Shown: one piece after another, positions 27,962 to 37,358 of the stretch | Position numbering within the stretch: the first letter of the stretch is position 1 | Layout of the letters: each line of letters opens with the position of its first letter | NCBI GenBank assembly: GCA_023382675.1 | Contig: JAHDWN010000010.1 | Span: 41,118-105,117 of the forward strand | DNA length: 64,000 bases | Source of the DNA: Anaerolineae bacterium | GTDB lineage: Bacteria; Chloroflexota; Anaerolineae; Aggregatilineales; Phototrophicaceae | Direction: 5' to 3' | Translations under genes and position numbers: made by a program | Notes under the pieces: generated by a model | Databases searched by the model: none | Told to the model about the DNA's origin: nothing | Seen by the model: the letters and a program-made list of their open reading frames with translations, nothing else

Positions 27962-29349
27962 CAGCGTCTCCACAGCTCGCGCAGGGCGACCACGGTAGTC
28001 AGTGTTACCGAAATAATGAAAATCAGATTGATCGTCCATGCGCCGCTTTGCGCAGCATAGGACTCCAGCAAGCTCAGGTAAGGTTCAGGAGTGGCAATGG
28101 CGAACGGCGCGGGTGTGATGTGCCACTGCGTGATCAGACCATAACCGATGGCAAGACCTGCCACGAGACTGACGATCTTAATGGCGATGATCCGCCACAT
28201 AACGTTGAGCGCCCGGTAAAGCGGCCCTAGAACGCCACCCACTGTCGTAACGATGCCCAGAAGCGCAAGCGCCATCACGGCGGGGATCGCCGGTATCCAG
28301 CGGTCTCCCAGCACCGGCGGCATCAACTGTGGCGCGAATAATGCCAGTGCGCCATAGACGAACATGCTGCCCAGTGCCAACACTATCAGTACACGTGGGA
28401 ACGCACGGCGCAAGCGCGCGAATTCTTTGCGTCCCACCATCTGGGGAACGACAGCTTGCATGTTATCGAAGACGGCAGACGTGAGGATAGACAGGTAGCT
28501 GATGCCGTTGAGCGCGAGACCAAGAAACCCGGCTGCGCGCGCGCCCGCCAGTGTGCCGACCAGTTGTAGCGGCAAGTGTGTGAAGTAGGCGGCCAGGTTC
28601 TTATCCACGGCGTTGGCAAAGCCGAACCAGAGATACTTTCGGGTCGGTACGCGCTGCGCACGGCGTGCGACCGTGATCAGAGAGGGGAGCGTCGGTTCGA
28701 CGGCCTGTCGCTCGCGTGCATATATCCACAAGGCCAGCAGCATCGTCGTGTAAGAATATACCAGCCGAGCGCCCACCAGCCCGGCTGCCGATGGTATCAG
28801 GATGACCGCCGCCAACACACATAGGGTAAGTACAAGTTGATTGGCGATACTCATGAACGCAATCGTGCGCATCTGCCTCCGGCTCTGCAAGCCGATGATG
28901 ACGAAATTGTAGAAACTGTCCGCAATTGCGGTAAACGCCAGTCCCGCCGCCAGCACACCGATTTGACTGTCGCCCTCATACAGCCGAGTGGTGACCACAG
29001 GCCCCAACAGCACAATCAACGCTGTGATCGTCAGGTTGACCATCGTCGTCACACGCACGTAAACCGCCAGCGCGTCCAGGATGTCGCGCGCGTCGCGTGT
29101 ACCCACCGCCATTCCCAGGTGTGTGCTGATACTTGTCGGAATACCGGTCAGATCGAGCGTGTGCCACAGCGTTACGAATCCCAGCGCCAGGTTGAAAACG
29201 CCATTGATCTCCGGGCCGAGCACGCGCCATGCGATCAGCGATGAGATCGCCGAAAGCAGGGTCGCGCCGGTTTTTCCAATTTGGAGCACGGCAGTATCGC
29301 GCGCAAATTTACTTTGGCGCAGGCGTCTGAAACTGGTTTGTAGTGTCAT
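27961..29349 (-). CDS. oligosaccharide flippase family (Wzx-like) membrane protein
   Basis: LQIGKTGATLLSAISSLIAWRVLGPEINGVFNLALGFVTLWHTLDLTGIPTSIS; 10+ TM. Confidence 0.85.
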   Translation of the reverse strand: MTLQTSFRRLRQSKFARDTAVLQIGKTGATLLSAISSLIAWRVLGPEINGVFNLALGFVTLWHTLDLTGIPTSISTHLGMAVGTRDARDILDALAVYVRVTTMVNLTITALIVLLGPVVTTRLYEGDSQIGVLAAGLAFTAIADSFYNFVIIGLQSRRQMRTIAFMSIANQLVLTLCVLAAVILIPSAAGLVGARLVYSYTTMLLALWIYARERQAVEPTLPSLITVARRAQRVPTRKYLWFGFANAVDKNLAAYFTHLPLQLVGTLAGARAAGFLGLALNGISYLSILTSAVFDNMQAVVPQMVGRKEFARLRRAFPRVLIVLALGSMFVYGALALFAPQLMPPVLGDRWIPAIPAVMALALLGIVTTVGGVLGPLYRALNVMWRIIAIKIVSLVAGLAIGYGLITQWHITPAPFAIATPEPYLSLLESYAAQSGAWTINLIFIISVTLTTVVALRELWRR

Positions 29350-29393
29350 TATGTATTAGTGCCAGAGACGTTCAGGACGTTGCAGCGACGACG

Positions 29394-30545
29394 TCAGTTA
29401 AGCCGCTCAAGGATCGTACCGGTGCCCATGCCGCCGCCGCAGCACATCGTTTGCAAGCCGTAGCGCTTGTCGTGTGTCTCCAGTGCGTAGAGCAGCGTCG
29501 TCATCAAGCGCGCACCGCTTGCGCCAAGCGGATGGCCGAGCGCAATCGCACCACCGTGGACGTTTACCCGGTTCATATCCGGGTTGATTTCGCGCTGCCA
29601 CATGCCAATGACGGCAGCGAAGGCTTCATTGACTTCGAACAGATCGATCTGGTCGAGTGTCATCCCCGCACGCGCCAATACTTTGCGTGTCGCTGCGATT
29701 GGCCCGGTCAGCATCAGATGCGGATCGCTGCCCACGGTGGCGGCGCTGACGAGGCGCGCTTTTGGCTTCAGGCCGAGCTGTTCGGCTTTTTCGCGGCTCA
29801 TCAACACCAGCGCCGCTGCACCATCGCTGATCTGGCTGCTGTTGCCAGCGGTTGTCACGCCGTCTGCGCTGAACGCCGGTTGCAGCGTTGCCATCTTCTC
29901 CAGCGAAGCATTAGCGCGAAACCCCTGATCCTGCGTGACCGTCAGCGCTTGACCTTCGTCGTCAATGCCTTCAATCGGCGTGATTTCATGCGTCAGCCAG
30001 CCTTTGGCGGTGGCCTGGGCGGCCTTGACGTGACTTTCGTAACCGATCTGATCGACCTCGGCGCGTGAAATCTGCCATTTCTGCGCGATCTCGTCAGCAG
30101 CCAGACCCTGAGGGATGATGTTGTACGCATCCATAATTCGGTCGGTGAATGGTTGACCAGTACCCAGGCTTGAACCCATGGGCACACGTGTCATGCTTTC
30201 GACGCCGCCCGCTACGATGATCTCCGCCTGCCCGGACGCGATCATTGCTGCCGCCAGATGGACACTCTGCTGGCTGCTGCCGCATTGAAAATCGACGGTG
30301 GTGCCAGGAACTTCCAACGGCAGACCCGCATCCAGCACCACATTGCGGGCCAGATTGAAGGTTTGTTCGCTCACCTGACTCACGCAGCCCATGATCACGT
30401 GCTCTACCAGTGAAGGATTGAGATTCGCCCTTGCCAGCGCTTCACAAAGCGCCGTCGATCCGAGTCGTACCGGGTGGACTTCACGTAACCAACCATTGCG
30501 CTTGCCGACCGGCGTGCGTGCTGCCGAAACAATGACTACATCCAT
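29394..30545 (-). CDS. acetyl-CoA C-acetyltransferase / thiolase
   Basis: VVIVSAARTPVGKRNGWL, DFQCGSSQQSVHLAA, VNVHGGAIALGHPLGASGARLMTTLLY, TMCCGGGMGTGTI. Confidence 0.95.
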   Translation of the reverse strand: MDVVIVSAARTPVGKRNGWLREVHPVRLGSTALCEALARANLNPSLVEHVIMGCVSQVSEQTFNLARNVVLDAGLPLEVPGTTVDFQCGSSQQSVHLAAAMIASGQAEIIVAGGVESMTRVPMGSSLGTGQPFTDRIMDAYNIIPQGLAADEIAQKWQISRAEVDQIGYESHVKAAQATAKGWLTHEITPIEGIDDEGQALTVTQDQGFRANASLEKMATLQPAFSADGVTTAGNSSQISDGAAALVLMSREKAEQLGLKPKARLVSAATVGSDPHLMLTGPIAATRKVLARAGMTLDQIDLFEVNEAFAAVIGMWQREINPDMNRVNVHGGAIALGHPLGASGARLMTTLLYALETHDKRYGLQTMCCGGGMGTGTILERLN

Positions 30546-30687
30546 CGTCGCCCTCGTGTGATGCTCAGAACCAATCCATTATGCCCATCATACCTGATTT
30601 CACAGTATCGAAGGAAGCGCGTGATTCTGCCTCTAGCGTGCGTGCAATCGTTTCGTTAGGCTTGATGGTCTACGAAAGGAGCGCCCT

Positions 30688-31578
30688 GTGAATGGTAATC
30701 GAAGAATTCCATGGCTCAAGCTTATATTCGATGTCGTCTTGCTTGCTGCCGGGGCGCTTATCTCGGCAGTTGGGGTGATCGTTTTCCAGGTTCCGTTTAA
30801 CATCGCTCCAGGCGGCGTTTCTGGCCTGGCCATCATCATCAGCCACCTGGCTGGTGGGCTGCCAATCGGGTTGCTGGTACTGATCGGCAATATCCCGATT
30901 CAACTGGTTGCGTATCGGATTTTGGGCGGATGGCGTTCGATCATTGCTACACTCTTCGCCGTTATTCTGTATTCGGTGCTAATTGACATTCTCACGCCCG
31001 TGCTGGCAGGCCATGCCCTCAGTGACGATGTCTTTCTCAATGCGCTGTATGCAGGCGTTGTCGGCGGCGTCGGTGGCGGGTTGGTGTACCGGGCAGGGGG
31101 CACTCTCGGCGGTACTTCGACGCTGGGGCGGATCTTGCAGGTGAAGTATGGCACGCCGTTGAGCAGCAGCACGCTCTATACCGACAGTGGTGTGGTCTTG
31201 CTCGCCGGTCTGGTCTTCGGCTGGGAAGGAGCGTTATACGCTATCGTTGCTTTGTTCGTTGGCGGCGCAGTCTCCGATTACATTCTCGAAGGCCCCAGTG
31301 TCATCCGCACCGCCACCATCATCACCGACTACCCGGACACCGTCGCGCAGGCCATCATCCAGCAGATGGGACGCGGCGTGACTTCCTGGCAGGGGACGGG
31401 CATGTTTACGCATAAAGATCGCGGTGTGCTGTTCGTAACGGTGGGACGTCAACAGGTAGGGGCACTGCGGCGCGTGGTGCGCGAGGCTGATGTACACGCA
31501 TTCCTGGTCATAGGGCAGGGGCACGCTGCTTACGGTCAGGGATTCCGCGAAATTAGCGGTGATGAACTCGTCGGATGA
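30688..31578 (+). CDS. YitT family membrane protein with DUF2179-like C-terminus
   Basis: PFNIAPGGVSGLAIIISHLAGG, GGTLGGTSTLGRILQVKYG, C-terminal VTVGRQQVGALRRVVREADVHAFLVIG. Confidence 0.9.
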   Translation: MNGNRRIPWLKLIFDVVLLAAGALISAVGVIVFQVPFNIAPGGVSGLAIIISHLAGGLPIGLLVLIGNIPIQLVAYRILGGWRSIIATLFAVILYSVLIDILTPVLAGHALSDDVFLNALYAGVVGGVGGGLVYRAGGTLGGTSTLGRILQVKYGTPLSSSTLYTDSGVVLLAGLVFGWEGALYAIVALFVGGAVSDYILEGPSVIRTATIITDYPDTVAQAIIQQMGRGVTSWQGTGMFTHKDRGVLFVTVGRQQVGALRRVVREADVHAFLVIGQGHAAYGQGFREISGDELVG

Positions 31579-31598
31579 TCTCGTTTGAGCCAATTTAA

Positions 31599-31624
31599 AA
31601 CGCCCGGTCGATTATCCGGGCGTT
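31599..31624. terminator. bidirectional intrinsic terminator
   Basis: AACGCCCGG-TCGATTAT-CCGGGCGTT; TTTTAAATT on minus strand after stem; between convergent genes. Confidence 0.7.
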
Positions 31625-31647
31625 CAAGTCTTGTGTCTTCTCGGTAG

Positions 31648-32952
31648 CTATAGACGCTGTTCGATCAAGCTGTAGAGGTTGCGTGTTTCAAGCGACGGCT
31701 CAATTCCTAATGTGTCTTTGAGCTGCTTCACCAGCCGCTGATAGTGAGCACGCGCGTCTTCTACCATGCCGATGTGAAGGTAGAGCGCCATGACTTCGCG
31801 ATGAATATCCTCTCGTTCAGGCGTCTCTTTGAGTGCGCGCAGGAACAGGCCCAACGCCTTTTCATGTTCTTCGCGGCGCTTCGCAATCCGTCCAATGCTG
31901 ATCAATGCCTGGCCGTACAGGGTGCGCAGACGCGTGCGTCGCTCCACCATCCACGGCATTTCCAGCCCTTGCAGGAAGGGACCTTGATACAGGTCGATGG
32001 CACGGCTGAGGAGCATGACTTCTTCGCGATCATCCATCGTCAACAGCGCGCGTTCAACCGCTGTCTCAAAATCCTCGACATCATAATGACGAACAAGCTT
32101 ATCACTGGGCGTATAGAAACCGCTGCCGTATTGTGTCAATTCGTAGCTGCCCGGTTCCTCTATCTTCATGCCAATGCGCTCGCTAATCTTGCGCTTGGTC
32201 ACATGGAACACATTGGTAGCATCCTTGACCGGCAAGTCCGGCCAAAATGTCGTAAATATTTCATCACGTGTAACGAGCGGATTATCCATAAAATAGAAGA
32301 ACAAGTTACGCGGGAGTGCCCCATCCCAATTCGTGATAGCAACACCATTCACAAGAACGTGACCACGCCCCAGGGCATAGACTTCAAGTTGTGGCTTTAC
32401 CGTTTCCTCGACACGGAAGATGAGATCGTCTTTTCTACGCTCCGTACCCAACACTACCGCATCGCCGCGTTCCACAAAACCATACCAAGGTTGGTGGGTG
32501 AGTAGGCGCGAACTGAGGGCTATTTGTATGTTCGCAGGGACGTTATTGATCAGTTCGGTGAAAAAGGTATTCATCGCGTCGTCGAACGGGATGCGGTCGA
32601 ATTCGTCGATGTAGAAGATCAGAGATGATTTCTTGCTGTGGGCTTTCAGGTCTTCTGCTAGTGCCTGCCCCAGGCGCTTGGCATCGATTCCTTCAAGTGC
32701 AGCATCAAGGTTCTTACCAAAACCTTTAATGGAAGAGCCAAAATCACTAATTAAACCTTGCAACCATAAATGTAATGTATTTTGTTCAGCAGTGATGCGG
32801 TAGTAGAGGAGATCTTCTCCACCTGATTGTAAATAGTAGTTCAAGAAAACATTGCGATAATTAGTCCAGGGGTACAGTAATACTAATTTCTTCCCCTTCG
32901 TCCGTTCGCGAAAAGAGTCTAAGGATACATGTGCAATTTCACGAACGGTCAT
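31648..32952 (-). CDS. BTAD-domain transcriptional regulator with degenerate ATPase-like N-terminus
   Basis: Walker-B-like SLIFYIDEFDRI, winged helix (LPRNLFFYFMDNPLVTRDEIFTTFWPDLPVKDATNVFHVTKRKISERIG), BTAD repeats; start reset to ATG 32952 with SD GAGGT. Confidence 0.85.
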   Translation of the reverse strand: MTVREIAHVSLDSFRERTKGKKLVLLYPWTNYRNVFLNYYLQSGGEDLLYYRITAEQNTLHLWLQGLISDFGSSIKGFGKNLDAALEGIDAKRLGQALAEDLKAHSKKSSLIFYIDEFDRIPFDDAMNTFFTELINNVPANIQIALSSRLLTHQPWYGFVERGDAVVLGTERRKDDLIFRVEETVKPQLEVYALGRGHVLVNGVAITNWDGALPRNLFFYFMDNPLVTRDEIFTTFWPDLPVKDATNVFHVTKRKISERIGMKIEEPGSYELTQYGSGFYTPSDKLVRHYDVEDFETAVERALLTMDDREEVMLLSRAIDLYQGPFLQGLEMPWMVERRTRLRTLYGQALISIGRIAKRREEHEKALGLFLRALKETPEREDIHREVMALYLHIGMVEDARAHYQRLVKQLKDTLGIEPSLETRNLYSLIEQRL

Positions 32953-32985
32953 AATTACCTCAGCTATGTCGTCTATAGCAAAAGC

Positions 32986-33034
32986 GTATTGGGGCAAATA
33001 AGCACAAATGTGCTACTACGAAATCACCCAATAC
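32986..33034 (-). promoter_or_regulatory. nested inverted repeats in BTAD-gene leader
   Basis: GTATTGGG (32986-32993)/CCCAATAC (33027-33034) enclosing AGCACA-AA-TGTGCT (33001-33014). Confidence 0.55.
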
Positions 33035-33041
33035 TACATTT

Positions 33042-33077
33042 GCAGACCATATTAGCTATGTATGGTCTGCTTGTCAA
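33042..33077 (-). promoter_or_regulatory. sigma70-like promoter with overlapping operator for BTAD gene
   Basis: Minus TTGACA (33077-33072) N17 TAATAT (33054-33049); perfect inverted repeat GCAGACCATA-N9-TATGGTCTGC at 33042-33070. Confidence 0.7.
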
Positions 33078-33311
33078 TATGTTATCTGGTGGGGAGTGGC
33101 GATTTTTACGTGCTGATTCTCTCGTATAACAGAATAGTGATAAGACTGTAATTCATAAAATCGATTTACATAGTCATCAAATTTATTATATACGAATCAT
33201 CATCTGAATCATTATCTATGGTTAGGAAAATCGAACGGTATAAAGCTACCTGAATGACTATTATCATCTCCTCAAAAGGCTGTCGCACGGATGCGCTCAC
33301 AAAACTAGTGA

Positions 33312-33340
33312 TTGTGATAAGTGTACGATAAATGTATAAT
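33312..33340 (+). promoter_or_regulatory. sigma70-like promoter for the histidine kinase gene
   Basis: TTGTGA (33312-33317) N17 TATAAT (33335-33340), about 36 nt before GTG start. Confidence 0.55.
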
Positions 33341-33376
33341 TGAGCACAGGTATTGCGTTGATTTTAAAACAATTTT

Positions 33377-36300
33377 GTGCTGCCAATAATCGGGGGAAAT
33401 GGCCCTCGTGACGAATCTGAAATCGAGTTCAAATTGGTTCATACTTCATCCGCCGCTCGGCTGAAGCTGTATCTGGGCGGGCTGTTGGCGGCTATAGCCC
33501 TTATCGTCTTGATTATCAGTTATTCCGTAACAGCGGTCACACTGTTGGGATTGCTCGCCTGGACCGTTTGCCTGCTCTTGGCGAGTATCCTGCTCATCGA
33601 AAGCGAACTTGAGCGGCGAGTCGCCTGGTATGGGCTGGCATCATCACTGATGATGGTGATATTGCTGTCTCTGGGGGCTGCGCCTGGGCTTGCATTAGGG
33701 CTTTTCAGCACAACAAGCGCAGGTGTTTTCCAGCGGTTCCGACGCTCGCAATCAGCGCAAATTACGACAAACGACATCATAAAGCTTCTTTGTGAACACT
33801 GGCTCATGATGCTGCCAGGCTTGCTGGTTGCTCTGTTTGTGTTGCAGATGTTGGGCGTCTCACTGCCTGTTAGTACCCTTAACGTCAATAATGGCCTTGG
33901 CATTGTCTTGGCCTTACTTGCCGGGTTCATTGCGCGTCAGATCATCTGGTATTGGCAGCGGCGCGCACCGGCGCCGAAAGAACTTGTTCGGATATATCCT
34001 TTTAATGCCATTATGATTGATAGCGTGCTCCAGGTGTTTCTCCCTTTGGCAGCACTCGCCTTTGATCGGGATTACGGCTGGCTCCTCGCCTGCGGCATTG
34101 TCGTCACCGCGCTTTACATCCTCCGTAGCAGCCAGGATGCCGCGACCCAACGGCAACTTAGAGAAGAAATTTCTGCGCTCAAATACTTCCAGCAGGGCAC
34201 GCAAAATATCCAGGATGCGAGCAGGCGAACGCTCGAATCATTGGAAAGGGAGCAGGCGCTCGAAATTGCGCTTGAAACGGCTTCCAATCTTGTGGCGGCC
34301 AGCGGCGCGGCTGTGTTTTTAATCGCGTATGATCACAATATTTTCAAATTGGAGCAGGCGTCGGGTTCTGCCGCACAGTTTGCTGCGCAATGGTCATCTG
34401 TGCCTTCTTCTGTCGACTTCACGTATGAGTCAATGCGGATTGTCCATAAATCCGCCGGCGATGCGCCCTCCGACTTGCCTGAGTTTGCTCAAGATAGTCC
34501 TTACCAGATGATCGTTGAAACGCCACTGCGATTGTCGAATCGTACTTTGGGGATTTTACGGCTCTATTTTGAACATGAGCGTGTGCTGACCGATGTGGAA
34601 CGTTCACTGGTTGAGCAGTTGACGAGCAATACGGCCCAATTCTATGAAACACTTGGCTGGTTTTCGGTCATGGAAAACTATGCCGTCGAAATGGTGCAAC
34701 TTACGCATCTGGCGCAGATTTCCTCATCCAACCTATCGCTCGATACAGTTCTAGAAGACATGATCCGCGTCCTGCGCCAATTGGTAAACATGAACAAGGT
34801 GACTCTGGCGCTTGCTCACGCTCAAAGCAGCGGGCCGCAGGCACTGGATCTCTATGGCGACGTTGCGAACAGTGGCGTCCTCATGCTTGACAGCGTTCCA
34901 GAATTCGCCATTATGCGGCAGCCTGAGCACCAGCGCCCGCGCTATTTCGAAGAATCCGATGCCGATTTGTCTGCGCCGCTGCGTGAGCTTATTGCTGCCT
35001 ACGGGCATTCGCTCGCAGTTTTTCCGCTCCTGTCTCATTACGATTTGTTGGGGCTGATCATGATGAGCGATGCGAGGGGCGCACGCTTCGCGGATCACCA
35101 GTGGCAGGTACTCGAAATGGCGAGCAATCAGATCGCATCGCATATCCTGAATGCGCGTCTGTTTGTGCTGACACAGGCCGCCCTCAACCTGCGCATGGAG
35201 CAATTGTCGATTCTCTCCACCATTGCACAGCAGATCTCCAGCGCTCTCGACCCTGATTCGATTCTGGCAACAATGCTTGAAATGGCAGTACGTTCTACGG
35301 AAGCCAATACAGGCACAGTCTCACTCCTGCTGGAAAGTGATGATGTCTGGAAGATACTTCAATATCAAGAAGATGGCACCCTGAATCGAATTCAGCGCGC
35401 ACAGACACGCGATGAGGGCGTGATCGGTCAGGTGCTGCGAACCAAAGAGACCGTGACGATCCCAGACACGCGGCAGGTAGCGTCCTACCTATCGAGTTCT
35501 AGCACGAATATTTATCTTTCCGCTGTCGCTATTCCCCTCGTTAGCGAGACAAAGGTCATTGGCGTGTTGCACATGGAAAGCCTGCGCCCTGACTTCTTCA
35601 CCAGGGAAAAGGTGAGTTTTCTCACCAATCTGGCGCGACACGCCGTTATCAGTATTGAAAACGCCCGGCTACTTTCCGAGCGTCAGCGTCAAATCCAGGT
35701 TCTTCGCGAGCTACAAAGTCTGTCCATAAAACTATCCAGCGCTACCGAAACCAAGGTTGTTGCCGAACAGGTATTGGTGACTTCACTCGAATTGTTGGAT
35801 GGACGGGCAGCCATTCTCTTTCGAGTCATCGAGGAGGAAGGCAAGCGTCACCTGGAGGTGTTGGCAGAGGATGTCCGCGAGAAACAAGACGAACAGATCA
35901 ATGTCGCTTTCAAAACCACCAGTCACGCATTGCGGGCGGCGCAAAGTGGTGAAATGCAAATCGTTCCTGATCTTCGCACCATCGGCAGCGGCAGCCAGAA
36001 GGCATTCAGCGCTATATTCGTGCCCATCATGCGGGGTGAACGCACCCGCGAGATCTTGTGCATAGGGTTGCGCACAAAACGCACGCTCGGTAAACGAGAA
36101 TTGGACACTGTCGCGCTCCTGGCAAGCCAGGCGGGCGGTCATCTGGAGAACGCCACCCTACATGAATACATCCACGCGGGCAACGATAGAATGCGAGCAA
36201 TCCTCAATTCTACGCGTGATGGTGTCATTCTACTCGATAAGAGTGGTCGATTGGTGGAAGTCAATCCCTCGGCGCAGCGCCTTCTGGGCATCGACCTCGA

Positions 36301-37279
36301 TGATCACATCGGCCAGGGCCTGGTCGATATCCTGCTGCAATATGCCAGCACCGACGAGTTTCAAAATGCTGGCTATAACCGTGAGGAAGTCACGGTTTTG
36401 GCGCGCCAGTTGCGGTTGGAACCGGAACGCATCTCACGCCGTCAATTCTCACGCACGAGTCCCAAGCAGACAATTTATATCGAGGAAATTGGCTCACCCG
36501 TCGTCGACTCAGAAGGCCAGATCTCTGGTCGGTTGCTCGTGCTGCGCGATGTGACTGAGCAAAAGCAGCTCGCTGATTATCGCGATGAGATCACCCATAT
36601 GGCGGTACACGATCTGCGTGGCCCGCTGGCTTCGATCATCAGCAGCCTGAGTTTTACGTTGGAAGATCCTACTTTCATCTCTGACGAGGATGCGCTGCGC
36701 AAAACGCTAGGGTTGTCCCTGGAGAGCGCCAACAACTTGATGCGTTTGGTGGAGAGCTTGCTCGACATAGCGCGACTTGAAAAACGACAGATGCCGCTGC
36801 ATTTCATGCCGACAACGGTAGATATTCTGGTTGCGGAGACGATCATCACGCTAACCAGCTCCATTCAAAACGCGAATGTCACAGTGGAGCGTGATATAAC
36901 GCCAGACATCCCATCTCTGACTGTTGATCACGATATTATTCGCCGCGTTCTTGTCAACCTGGTCGATAATGCGCTCCGTTTTACCCCGGCGGACAGCAAA
37001 ATCCTGATCCAGGCCAGAGATTTTCCCGAATATGTCATGATTCGCGTCGCTGATAGCGGCCCAGGCATTCCGCCGGAAGAACGTGAGCGCATCTTCGAAA
37101 GATTCCGCCAGGTCAAAGCGAATCAGCCCTTACGCGGCGCACGTGGTGTAGGGCTTGGCTTGACCTTCTGCAAACTGGCCGTCGAAAACCATGGTGGTCG
37201 CATCTGGGTAGAAAACGATAGTCCTTTGTCTGGCGCTTGTTTTGCGCTGACATTGCCCCGTAAACCGGCGAACCACTGA
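33377..37279 (+). CDS. membrane sensor histidine kinase with several GAF domains and a PAS domain
   Basis: N-terminal TM helices; GAF-like repeats; PAS (RAILNSTRDGVILLDKSGRLVEVNPSAQRLLG); H-box HMAVHDLRGPLASI; ATPase LVDNALRFTP, DSGPGIPPEERERIFERF, GVGLGLTFCKLAVENHGG. Confidence 0.93.
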   Translation: MLPIIGGNGPRDESEIEFKLVHTSSAARLKLYLGGLLAAIALIVLIISYSVTAVTLLGLLAWTVCLLLASILLIESELERRVAWYGLASSLMMVILLSLGAAPGLALGLFSTTSAGVFQRFRRSQSAQITTNDIIKLLCEHWLMMLPGLLVALFVLQMLGVSLPVSTLNVNNGLGIVLALLAGFIARQIIWYWQRRAPAPKELVRIYPFNAIMIDSVLQVFLPLAALAFDRDYGWLLACGIVVTALYILRSSQDAATQRQLREEISALKYFQQGTQNIQDASRRTLESLEREQALEIALETASNLVAASGAAVFLIAYDHNIFKLEQASGSAAQFAAQWSSVPSSVDFTYESMRIVHKSAGDAPSDLPEFAQDSPYQMIVETPLRLSNRTLGILRLYFEHERVLTDVERSLVEQLTSNTAQFYETLGWFSVMENYAVEMVQLTHLAQISSSNLSLDTVLEDMIRVLRQLVNMNKVTLALAHAQSSGPQALDLYGDVANSGVLMLDSVPEFAIMRQPEHQRPRYFEESDADLSAPLRELIAAYGHSLAVFPLLSHYDLLGLIMMSDARGARFADHQWQVLEMASNQIASHILNARLFVLTQAALNLRMEQLSILSTIAQQISSALDPDSILATMLEMAVRSTEANTGTVSLLLESDDVWKILQYQEDGTLNRIQRAQTRDEGVIGQVLRTKETVTIPDTRQVASYLSSSSTNIYLSAVAIPLVSETKVIGVLHMESLRPDFFTREKVSFLTNLARHAVISIENARLLSERQRQIQVLRELQSLSIKLSSATETKVVAEQVLVTSLELLDGRAAILFRVIEEEGKRHLEVLAEDVREKQDEQINVAFKTTSHALRAAQSGEMQIVPDLRTIGSGSQKAFSAIFVPIMRGERTREILCIGLRTKRTLGKRELDTVALLASQAGGHLENATLHEYIHAGNDRMRAILNSTRDGVILLDKSGRLVEVNPSAQRLLGIDLDDHIGQGLVDILLQYASTDEFQNAGYNREEVTVLARQLRLEPERISRRQFSRTSPKQTIYIEEIGSPVVDSEGQISGRLLVLRDVTEQKQLADYRDEITHMAVHDLRGPLASIISSLSFTLEDPTFISDEDALRKTLGLSLESANNLMRLVESLLDIARLEKRQMPLHFMPTTVDILVAETIITLTSSIQNANVTVERDITPDIPSLTVDHDIIRRVLVNLVDNALRFTPADSKILIQARDFPEYVMIRVADSGPGIPPEERERIFERFRQVKANQPLRGARGVGLGLTFCKLAVENHGGRIWVENDSPLSGACFALTLPRKPANH

Positions 37280-37358
37280 CGCGGGTTCTGTGCATTTCTG
37301 ATAGGAATAGGGCACAATCGACAGTACACTGCTGAGACTAAAACAGGAGTTTGAAACA

